A DNA stretch of 64,000 bases from Amia ocellicauda (Eukaryota; Chordata; Actinopteri; Amiiformes; Amiidae), in contig NC_089863.1 in the NCBI RefSeq assembly GCF_036373705.1, forward strand, positions 6,135,357-6,199,356, read 5' to 3'. Of this stretch, positions 42,001-50,625 are shown piece after piece. How positions within the stretch are numbered: position 1 is the stretch's first letter; every line of letters starts with the position of its first letter. Below the pieces are notes generated by a model. It did not search any database and was not told the DNA's origin. It was given only the letters and a program-made list of their open reading frames with translations. The position numbers and the translations under genes are program-made.

Positions 42001-45000
42001 ATCCCAACAACCACTGATGGCCAATCTTCTACTGCAGCACCAACTACTAATGATGACCAAACTTCTACTACAGACGCCCCAACAACTTCTTCTGCACCAA
42101 CAACTAGTGATGGTCTTACAAATACAGCAGCAACAACTACTAATGAAGGCCAAACATCTGCTGCAGCACCAACTACTACTGGCGGCCAATCAACTACTGT
42201 GACACCTTCCACTGCTGAGATCCAATCAACTATTGCGGCACCAACTACCACTGATGGCCCAACAATGACTGCAATACCAACTACTAGTGATGACCAATCT
42301 CCTACTGCAGCACCAACTACTACTAATGGCCCAACAACGTCTGCAACACTAGCGACAATAGCGGTATCCACTACTACAGACATCCCACCAACTGCTGTGG
42401 CACCAACGACCACTGATGGCCAAACCTCTACTGCAGAACAAACTACTACTGATGGCCCAACATCGTCTGCAGCACCAACGACTGCAGCAGCATCAACTAC
42501 TACTCATTCCCCATCATCAACTGCATCACCAACATCCAGTGCCAGCCAATCTTCTACTGTAGCACCAACTACTGCTAATGGCCAAACAACTTCTGCTGCA
42601 CCAACAACTACTGATGGCCAAACAATTACAGCAGCACCAACTTCTTCTGGCATTCCAGCAACTACTACTGATGCCCAGACTTCTACTGCAGCACCAACTA
42701 CCACTGATGGCCAAACATCTACTGCAGCACCAACTACTACTGTGGCAGCAACAACCACTGCTGGCCAAACATCGACTGCAGTACCAACTTCTACTGATGC
42801 CCAGACTTCTACTGCAGCTCCAACGACCACTGATGGCCAAACTTCTACTCTAGCACCAACTACTACTGATGGCCAAACTTCTACTGCAGCAGCAACGACA
42901 ACACCAGCACCAACTACTACAGACGCCCCAACAACGACAGTGGCACAAACAACCACTGATGGCCAAACCTCTACTGCAGCACCAACTACCACTGATGGCC
43001 AATCTTCTACTGCAGCACTAACTACCACTAACGGCCAAACTTCTTCTGAAGCAGCAACGACAACAGCAGCACCAACTACTACTGTGGCACTAACAACCAC
43101 TGATGCCCAAACTTCTACTGCAGCACCAACGACCACTGATGGCCAAACTTCTACTCCAGCAACAACTACTAATGAAGGCCAAACATCTGCTGCAGCACCA
43201 ACTACTACTAATGGCCCAACAATGTCTGCAGCACCAACAACAACAGCAGTATTCACTACTACAGATATCCCAACAACCACTGATGGTCAATATTCTACTG
43301 CAGCACCAACTACTACTGGCGGCCAATCAACTACTGTGACACCTTCCACTGCTGAGATCCAATCAACTATTGCGGCACCAACTACCACTGACGGCCCAAC
43401 AATGACTGCAATACCAACTACTAGTGATGACCAATCTCCTACTGCAGCACCAACTACTACTAATGGCCCAACAACGTCTGCAACACTAACGACAATAGCG
43501 GTATCCACTACTACAGACATCCCACCAACTGCTGTGGCACCAACGACCACTGATGGCCAAACTTCTACTGCAGAACAAACTACTACTGATGGCCCAACAT
43601 CGTCTGCAGCACCAACGACTGCAGCAGCATCAACTACTACTCATTCCCCATCATCAACTGCATCACCAACATCCAGTGCCGGCCAATCTTCTACTGTAGC
43701 ACCAACTACTGCTAATGGCCAAACAACTTCTGCTGCACCAACAACTACTGATGGCCAAACAATTACAGCAGCACCAACTTCTACTGGCATTCCAGCAACT
43801 ACTGCAGCTCTAAGTACTACTTCCATTGTTGGCCCAACAACTACTGTGGCAACATCTACTGCTGAGATCCACACAACTACTGCAGCTGCAAGTAATACTG
43901 GCAACCCAACAACTACTGCAGCACCTACCACTGCTGAGGCCCATACTACTACTACAAGACCAACTACTACTGACGGCCCAACAGCTACTAGTAACCCAGC
44001 AAAAACATCCACTTCTTTTTCTACTACTTCTGGTTTATTGACTAGTACTACTAGTAGTGTTGGATCAATTACCACTTCTACCCCTTCAGCTACTACTACT
44101 GTTCAAAGAACCACGACCATTGCTGGATCAATAAGCACTACTGTTGGGACTACAAGTGGATATGAACCCTGTCCTGAGTTCTTCGAAGGGAAGGACTGCA
44201 ATTTTTACATGGGATCACGACCAGTTGGTAAGGTGTCCTTCTGCTCGTCCTGGAGGGATGTCCTAGTGACTATCACCCTCCAGACTCTCATACCCTCTGC
44301 TTTCTCTTCAGGATCTCCATATAGTTCCATCACAATTACACCTAGGATAGAGGTCAGCCTTGCAGATGCTACTGCGGTTTTATGTATTGAAGAATACATG
44401 TGACCGCTGCTTGGTTATTGCAAAACTATAAACTCTGAAGCAAGCAACCTTGTCTAGGAGATATGTGTTTGGATTGTATTCTGTAAAGCATACAGTGACC
44501 AGTCCACAGGGGTGTGGGTTAAATGCCACACACAGCAGACACTGTCAGTGCTAATGATAGTCAGAGACTAGCAGTGTGAGACACAATTTAACTGCTGTCT
44601 GATTCATTCTACACCAGCACAGAAATGTGTGTTCTCTGACCTGTCTCTCCCCTCAGCCATCTACAACCGGACTGCCAAGGTGAACCTGACAATCGATGAG
44701 CTTTGGACAGAAAACCTGAAGAATGACACCTCGGAGGCATACAGAAAATTCATTGCTGAATTTAGCACGCAGGTATGGAATCAGGGCTTCAAGTGAAGTT
44801 GGTGGGATCAATTCAAGAAAATATCAGAACATAACCAAATTATCAAAGATCCACTCAGTATATAAGAGCAGGTACAGTGGTGTTGGGGTCTGTCACTGGT
44901 GGAGATTGTGATCCAGTGTCCCTGCTCTATTATTGGGAGACTGTGATCCAGGGACCCCACTCTCTTGGTGGGAGACTGTGATCCAGGGGCCTTGCTCTCT

Positions 45001-48000
45001 TAGTGAAATACTTTGATCCAGGGCCCTTGCTCTCTTGGTGGAAGACTGTGATCCAGGGCCCTGCTCTCTTAGTGGGAGACTGTGATCCAGGGGCCTTGCT
45101 CTCTCTTTCCCACAGTGCACTACACAGATGTCCTGTCACTGTGCTATCAAAACTACACTGTCTCCGCTCTTGACACTCCAGGAGAGGGGAATGAATCAGA
45201 CTAAATCAATCAGTTTCCTGTTGTCTCCCCAGTCACAGCAGCTGGAGAGTGGAACTGTACCAAATGCCTAGTAAAGGCATCCCATGTTGATCTATTGAAG
45301 ATCTTGCTGATTGTGTCTTAGTCAATATCATCTGCTAGGTCTGTATATTAATCAAAGCAACATTAATATAAATGTGTCTCTTTCAGATGGAGAAAGTGTA
45401 CATGAAAATCCCAATTTACGTTGGGTTGAAGGTGTTGCAACTCAGGTACAGTATCTCCCCGTGTTCCCTCCCCGACACTGAGCACAGCCACAACACAGAC
45501 TCCACCTCCTCGGCAACTGTGTGAAAATGCATATCCCTCCCTCCCTCCTTCCCTCCCTTTCCCTTCCTACCTCGTCCTCCCAACCACCCTCCCGAATGGG
45601 TGGCACCACCGCTAAAAGACACCCACCCACTCAATGCCCTGTGTCTGTGTTTGTATCTGTACCCATAGACCTGGCAGTATTGTAGTGGACCATGAAGTCA
45701 TACTGAGAATCAAGAACCAGCAGAACGCTCTCCTGGTGTATGACGAGACTGTCGCGAACATCACAGATCTACTGAATTGGGCCATGAACTGCTCTGTCAA
45801 AAGCACAGGTGACACCTCCTGTTAGATCCTGCGCCACAGACAGACTGGAGCTGACGCTCTTATTAATGGACCATATTGCACTGTACTGACATAAGCAATA
45901 TAATATAGGACTGCAGTGTAATATTACAAGGGTACAGTAATAATTGGCTATTAAATAAGGCTGGACTGACAGTAGTTAATGCATCTGTAACATTTCTGTA
46001 CTGCAGTGAACTCGTCCTGGTTCTGGTCAATTAATCTTTCTCACTAGCCTCTATTCTGTCCCTCTGTGTCTCAGATACAGGAAATTGTCCCAGCTTCCCT
46101 GTGGTCAACATCCAGGTCAACAAGGAAGTTTTTGACAAAGAAGGTGCGTATCCAGGGGTGGAGAGGCTTGGAGGCACTGGGGAAGCAGAGGGAGAGAGGG
46201 AGAGACAGAGATAGCGTTTGACACCCCACCCTGACATTACACTGTCCCTGCTCGTGCCCACAGCCGTGTGTAACAGCCAGGTGCCCCCGGACTACAGGCA
46301 GTACTACATTCCCTACGAGCACAATTCTGTGATCACCTGCATCTCCCGCTGTGACACCCGACACCCGGAAAGCAAGAACTGCCACCAGGGCAGTTGCCAG
46401 GTCAGCAGGGCCGGACCCAATTGCTAGTAAGTCACTCTTTATGAGCCTTCAATAGGCTGGAAGATATTTAATTCTCACCATCTCACCTCTTATAGCATGG
46501 CTGTCCATGCCCGTTCCTGGGTTTTAATTTTTTTCGGGGGGTAGGCAAGCAGTAGTGTCTTCTGGGTTTTTGGTCCATCCAAGCTTTCTGCTCCTTAACT
46601 GGTCCAATAATGAACTGGCTGGACTGAACTCTCTCCTCTCCAGACTCCAGAATGTTCTGTGTGAGTCGTCCAATGTCATGAGCAAATCCTGAACAGAACG
46701 GAATGGAAAATAGGGAAAATCTGAAATAAGTGAGATGATGGTGACCTGATGGTTCCCAAACACTATATTTGGGATTTTCCTTATTTTATTTTATTTTTTA
46801 TCTGGACACTTTTCTTAAACATCCAAGTCTCCAGCTAATGCAGTTAAGCCCATTCATTCACCAACTTAAAATTATATTTTAAGTCTTCAGTGCTGTTCAG
46901 AAAGGAGGGATTGTTCATGTGAACCCTTCGAATTGCATCACTAGTTTACCTGCACCATTTCACAGCAAAACAGCAGCCTGGTCCCCAATTGCAGCCAACA
47001 CCAAAACCCCCAGCTAGGTCCCCACAAATCTGCACCCAATTCAGTTGCCTCTGTAGCAACACAACCCTAACCTTGACAGAAGCCTCAGATTTCGACCCAC
47101 AACAATCTATGCACGATGGAGTTGGGTCGGTAGAAAGAAAACTCAGCCTATCCTTAATGACAAGCCAACCTTTACTGGGCCCTTGATCGCGAACACCGGC
47201 CCCAGAGCAAAATGCCTCTCTGAGCCGACAGCTAATTGTAATTGTAGAATTTATTTACATGATGTCTGTTTTTTTTTCACGCTGTTAACTGTGACCCACT
47301 TCTGTCCCTCGCAGTTGCCAGCACTCTGACAGCATCTGGTACATGGGCAGCGACTGCACTGGCAGTGTCAGTAAGGCCGGGTTGTTTGCGGGCCTGGGGG
47401 TGCTGGGCGCCGCCCTGCTGGTCACTGTGGTGGGGCTGACTACCTACCTGCTGTGGAAGAAGCAAAGGGAGAGGTGCGTGTCTGTGTTTGCATGTCTCTT
47501 AAGTTTTGTTTCTGTCTGTGTGTTTGTCTCCGTTTCGGACTTTGTATAGAAGTTTGTCTTTGTTTATGTGTATGTGTGTCTATTTCTGTGTGCAAGGGTC
47601 TCTGTTTTCAGAATATGTATAGATGTGTGTATTTGTTTCTGTATGTGTCTGTAGTTTGTTTCTGTTTGTCTAGATGTGTGTCCGTGTGTATGTGTGCGTC
47701 TGTTTCTGTGTGTATAGATCTGTGTCTGTGTATTTTTATTCCTGTCTTTCTGTGTCTGTTTCTCTGGGGCTGTCTCTATGTGTTTGTTTCTGTATCTGTG
47801 TCTCTGTGTTTCTCTCTATGTCTGTGTCGGTCTCTTTTCAATATTTCTCTCTCCCTCTCCTTCCCCAAAGAGCAATATCCCCCTCTCTGAGACGCTGGGA
47901 CAAAAAGGACGAGCTGGTCAACGAGTGGCTGGACGAAGACTTCCAGTGGCCTGACCCCTACAAGAGCAGCTTCACTCAGAGGGGGTGGAGGAACCCGCTC

Positions 48001-49415
48001 GGTGAGAACCAATCAAATCAAATCACTCCCTCTCCAAATCCCAGCATGCACTCACTACCCATTTTGTTGTGCCTTTGATCTCGAAGGCCTGAATATAAAC
48101 ATTGCCCTACCCCCTGCATCACAACTTCTACATTTGTAACCCCATCGCAAATCAATTGATAATAAGCAATAGAAAAGATGGCTCAAGACAATTAATAAAA
48201 CCCAGATTACTTTGCAATTGCCAAGATTTTGGTCTGAGCCCAAGTCTGTGCCAGGTTTAAGATGGTTCTCAGCAGCGGCATATATTTCGAGAACACACAG
48301 ATAACAATACGGCTATATACTTGGGGATATGCAGAAATATAAGGATCAGAGTTGCAGACACAAGTATTAAATATTAAACTATCAATTCTGTATCCTACAC
48401 ATTGAAAACTCAATAGAAAAGAAGAAACTTCCAACCCCAGCCTGACAGTGTTTTTTCCTTCACAGTGCAACACAGAACTCAAAAGGATTTTAGGCCAGCA
48501 TGACACTGTTCCCCAAAAGGTTTAAAATAGAACAAAGCTTTTATACCCCCTCTGGGACATACCCTCATGGGGCTTTAACATTATAATCAGTTTCTGAATG
48601 GTCATTTCTAATAACTAGCAGTAATTTCATTGGCATTCTAAACTAAGCATTCCCATCTCATCAATATTATAATCATTACTCATGAATAATAATCATTAAC
48701 ATCTACATTACCAGAAAGGAATGTGAGCTGCTGATAACCAGCTTAGGAGTAACAGCACACCAAGGACAAAGGCAGGATGGGATGTTAATAGTTTTCCCCC
48801 ACAACGGTTTAGCAGGACTCAAAGGATCAGACAGATTTGCATTCCACCAAGAGGGCAGTGCTCCCAGACCCAGTCCTGGGCCTCTGGGCTCCCCTTACCA
48901 GCTGGGCCCCGGCGGCTCGAACCCCAGTCAGCCCCAGCGGCGTGTCTTCACACTCGACTCCCATGTTCTGGTAAGAAGGGACCTCATACAACAGTCCACA
49001 CTATGCCGGCTCCAGTCTGGGCCCTGTACTATAGTCCACACAGCTCCAGTCCGGGCCCTGTACTATAGTCCACACAGCTCCAGTCCGGGGCCTGTACTAT
49101 AGTCTACACAGCTCCAGTCCGGGCCCTGTGCTATAGTCCACCCAGCGCCGGCTCAAGTCTGGACCCTGTATAATAGTCCACACAGCTCCAGTCCGGGCCC
49201 TGTACTACAGTCCACACAGCTCCAGTCTGGGCCCTGTACTATAGTCCACATGGCACCGGCTCCAGTACTGTAGTCCACACAGTACTGGCCTTAACCTGCT
49301 TAACTGGATTGAACGGGACCTGGTGTACTCACTCAACTTGTCTCACTGTTTGTCCGTCTCTCGCTCTGTCTGTCTGTCTCTCCAGCCCCAGCCCAGGACA
49401 TCCTTCGAGATCTAA
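10392..49415 (+). CDS. Giant transmembrane mucin copy 2 (MUC3/12/17 type), apparently complete gene
   Basis: Eleven exons keep frame across every junction: 10392-10452, 18497-44227, 44657-44772, 45387-45445, 45669-45808, 46075-46143, 46264-46426, 47315-47473, 47871-48001, 48852-48970 and 49386-49415 (TAA). The sum is 26,778 nt, giving 8,925 residues. Order: signal peptide, about 8,570 residues of Thr/Ser/Pro repeats, a short two-cysteine stub, SEA domain, eight-cysteine EGF-like segment, membrane span, tail ending RTSFEI. Family members coat the apical surface of intestinal epithelium; the repeats are O-glycosylated and the SEA domain self-cleaves but stays paired. The ATG has a strong context (A at -3, G at +4). 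It lies in tandem with copy 1 and converges on SNAPC2. Uncertain points are extra exons inside the 8 kb first intron and the acceptor at 48851. Confidence 0.82.
11998..12040. repeat. (ATT)n microsatellite
   Basis: About 13 ATT units inside intron 1 of mucin copy 2. Confidence 0.9.
12245..12375. mobile_element. hAT-like transposon end, related to 62081-62229 and 62519-62667
   Basis: CCGGCGGCAGGATGAACTGG followed by GGGGGCATCAGAAATGACTA and a GGGGGGCACAATATT block matches the reverse complement of the right end at about 62595-62660. The inner part then diverges into C-rich sequence. Only one end is recognised, so this is a fragment or a short non-autonomous copy. Confidence 0.5.
12485..12845. 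repeat. 43-bp minisatellite in mucin intron 1
   Basis: About eight head-to-tail copies of a 43-bp unit containing GGACCAGGGCTGAGACCCTG. The first copy has a 6-bp insertion and the last is degenerate. Internal copies are nearly identical. The unit resembles the terminal repeat of the fold-back element at 53022-53305. Confidence 0.93.
12928..12946. repeat. Poly(G) run
   Basis: Nineteen consecutive G residues in mucin intron 1. Such a run can form a quadruplex and its length is prone to sequencing error. Confidence 0.9.
15231..15296. repeat. Hairpin repeat (MITE-like)
   Basis: Arms 15231-15253 and 15274-15296 are inverted copies of a 23-nt sequence starting CTAACACACAATGTTGCC, with two mismatches, around a 20-nt loop. 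Similar ACGTTG-rich palindromes are dispersed in fish genomes. Confidence 0.65.
15815..15865 (-). repeat. Dispersed tail repeat, GGCAGACGCCCTTACCCAGG
   Basis: This is the sequence TTGGCAGACGCCCTTA then CCCAGGGTGACTTACAA. Reverse-oriented or partial copies occur at 55513-55550, 55781-55815 and 56669-56730. It is a very common fish interspersed-repeat tail; I cannot assign the parent element. Confidence 0.6.
18497..44227 (+). CDS. Mucin copy 2 exon 2: 25.7 kb PTS repeat exon
   Basis: This is one open frame of 25,731 bp with no stop. The commonest unit is the 12-residue TTTDGQTSTAAP (36 bp), six of twelve residues Thr or Ser, with variants carrying DAQTST, TAGQTST, PAPTTTDAP, ASPSTT, NGQTSSEA and TAEIQSTIAAP. 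Unit length varies, so the array is not a simple 36-bp ladder. There is no cysteine until the final YEPCPEFFEGKDC stub, so the domain should be a long O-glycosylated rod. Diverse modules sit at both edges; the centre (about 28-40 kb) is homogenised into blocks of 1.5-2.6 kb. The exon ends at donor G|GTAAGG in phase 1; reading on past it reaches TGA at 44401. Confidence 0.9.
44657..45808 (+). CDS. Mucin copy 2 exons 3-5: SEA domain
   Basis: Exons 44657-44772, 45387-45445 and 45669-45808 encode the SEA fold. KVNLTIDELWTENL and SEAYRKFIAEFSTQ give the first strand and helix, then MEKVYMKIPIYVGLKVLQLR, then PGSIVVDHEVILRIK and a second helix ending NCSVKS. G-S-I-V-V is the family autocleavage site; the cut is known to fall between G and S, leaving two tightly bound subunits. 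Four N-glycosylation sequons are visible (NRT, NLT, NDT, NIT). Exon 45387-45445 starts in phase 0 and ends in phase 2. Confidence 0.88.
44896..45112. repeat. About 36-bp minisatellite in a SEA-domain intron
   Basis: About six imperfect copies of a unit containing GAGACTGTGATCCAGGGGCC and CTTGCTCTCTTAGTGG lie in the intron between exons 3 and 4 of mucin copy 2. Confidence 0.88.
46075..47473 (+). CDS. Mucin copy 2 exons 6-8: EGF-like segment and membrane span
   Basis: Exons 46075-46143, 46264-46426 and 47315-47473. The first finishes the post-SEA strand (CPSFPVVNIQVNKEVF). The second carries CNSQVPPDY, then CISRCDTRHPESKNCHQGSC. The junction rebuilds NCYCQHSDS, giving eight cysteines up to GSDC, as in mammalian MUC12/17 EGF regions. 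The third exon holds the span GLFAGLGVLGAALLVTVVGL with stop-transfer WKKQRER. Copy 1 has the same 159-nt exon. Confidence 0.88.
47871..49415 (+). CDS. Mucin copy 2 exons 9-11: cytoplasmic tail
   Basis: Exons 47871-48001, 48852-48970 and 49386-49415. The first keeps the acidic RRWDKKDELVNEWLDEDFQW motif seen in copy 1 and resembling the SWD start of mammalian MUC12/17 tails. The second is Pro/Gly/Ser-rich (PSPGPLGSPYQLGPGG) and lacks the PPPY and tyrosine cluster of copy 1. The last encodes PQPRTSFEI. The acceptor for 48852 (ttccaccaag) is weak but gives the right phase; it follows a dispersed repeat by about 60 bp. Confidence 0.72.
48470..48790 (-). mobile_element. Dispersed repeat, possible solo LTR (fossil)
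   Basis: It is homologous to 63416-63771 over most of its length. Read on the minus strand, both start near TTGTGGGGG. This TG-type start, the 320-350 bp length and the absence of coding suggest a solo LTR, but ends and target duplications are not clear. It sits in the tail intron of mucin copy 2. Confidence 0.45.
48992..49285. repeat. About 34-bp minisatellite in the last mucin intron
   Basis: Seven to eight imperfect copies of a unit with AGTCCACACAGCTCCAGTCC and GGGCCCTGTACTAT lie between the last two coding exons of mucin copy 2. Confidence 0.9.
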
Positions 49416-49727
49416 TTCCCCCGCTCCCTCCCTCTTAGCATACCCCATCTGCAAGCAAGAGACAGAGAGAAGACGGAGGAGTGGAGGGGCAGCAGCTGTG
49501 CAAACCGACGCAAAAACACACCATCCCGAACCGCTCACTGGAGTTCAGCTTTCTCTCAGATTCACATTCATGTTCGATTTCACATTCAAAGGAGCTTTAC
49601 TGACATCACCTTCTGCTTTTTTGTCTTGATGCCAAAGCTTTTACATTGCAGAAATGATACGTGCAATACCGCATTTAAGAAAACGCTCAAACTAAATACA
49701 TAGGTTAATAAGTTAATGATTACATTT

Positions 49728-49733
49728 AATAAA
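49728..49733 (+). promoter_or_regulatory. Candidate poly(A) signal of mucin copy 2
   Basis: AATAAA lies 313 bp after the stop, in an A-rich context with AATAAA-like neighbours. The next gene (SNAPC2) converges from the other strand. Confidence 0.5.
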
Positions 49734-49739
49734 CAAATA

Positions 49740-50625
49740 AAAATAAGTAAATCTGGAAATGATTTAGGGGCTGAGCTAAGGATCGATCCATTTCAGTGTT
49801 TCTCCACTGTTACTGAACTGGGCACACAGGGTGTAAAGAATTGAATTGAATAAATAAATAGTCAAGTTTAAATGACTTCTGATTTGGGGACACAAAGGAA
49901 TGTGCTTCAAAGTACCAAGACAAACGTATACATATTTATATATGGAGAGAGAGAGAGATAAGAGAAAGATTTGTATTTATTTATGTTACATTGCCTCAGA
50001 CAGGCACAAAAATATAACTAAGATCTGGAAACAATCCCTACTTAAGCTCCCTAGGAAACAACAATAGAACAAACAGGCCAAAAAAACAAGCTAGCTTTCT
50101 GCTGGAAATTGTGTAAGGGTCACTTTAAGGGGGCTTTTGTGTTGTCTTTAAAAACTGCTGTGCACCGAACTGAAGAATGTACAATTTTCTTAATCTACAA
50201 GGAAACATTGCTGCTTGAATGAGGTTAAAGTGGTTTTTAAAGTTACTCATTGCTAAAAAAAAATCAGATTATTAATATAAATTGTATATTTTATTATTGG
50301 TTTTATTTGTATATAACTTATGAACATTTTCAGATGTGGCTACATGTAGAATTGTATGCATGAGGTTTTGCTAAATACAAATATTTGTTTTTACTTAATC
50401 AAGTCGTTTGTCTTTTACTTTTTCTTGCCTTTCATACATACATCCGTACTGCTCGTCACACTTATTTTAACACAAATAATCAATTAAGTGCCTAAAACAC
50501 AAAAACAATAATTATAAATATAAATTAGAAAAAAGTATGAATTATGTACAGTTCTACAGAATTGTTGGGGGGCGGGGCAGTATGACATCACACAGACATC
50601 TAAATGATCTGTTCTAGCTATGACA
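49740..50625. other. Convergent intergenic spacer and 3' UTRs
   Basis: AT-rich sequence between the mucin and SNAPC2 stops. On the minus strand AATAAA occurs at 50290-50295 and 50302-50307, about 330 bp past the SNAPC2 stop, and could serve that gene. Nothing else is recognised. Confidence 0.4.

Noticed and set aside
19586-43339. Many Gln/Leu-rich plus-strand frames and Cys/Ser-rich minus-strand frames inside the repeat exon.
   Set aside because: They are alternative-frame readings of the same 36-bp units and carry no independent signal.
18497-44227. A CRISPR-like reading of the regularly repeated 36-bp units.
   Set aside because: Units are contiguous and coding, with no unique spacers, in a eukaryotic gene.
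44228-44403. Continuation of the repeat-exon frame to TGA at 44401.
   Set aside because: A strong donor (G|GTAAGG) at 44227 and the in-phase SEA exon at 44657 make this intron. A possible extra exon from 44312 lacks a donor.
44930-45139. Short repeated-peptide frames over the SEA intron.
   Set aside because: They are translations of the ~36-bp minisatellite, which is intronic.
47474-47870. Cys/Val/Ser-rich open frames in the intron after the mucin membrane-span exon.
   Set aside because: They are readings of TGTGTCTGTTTCTG-type low-complexity intron sequence.
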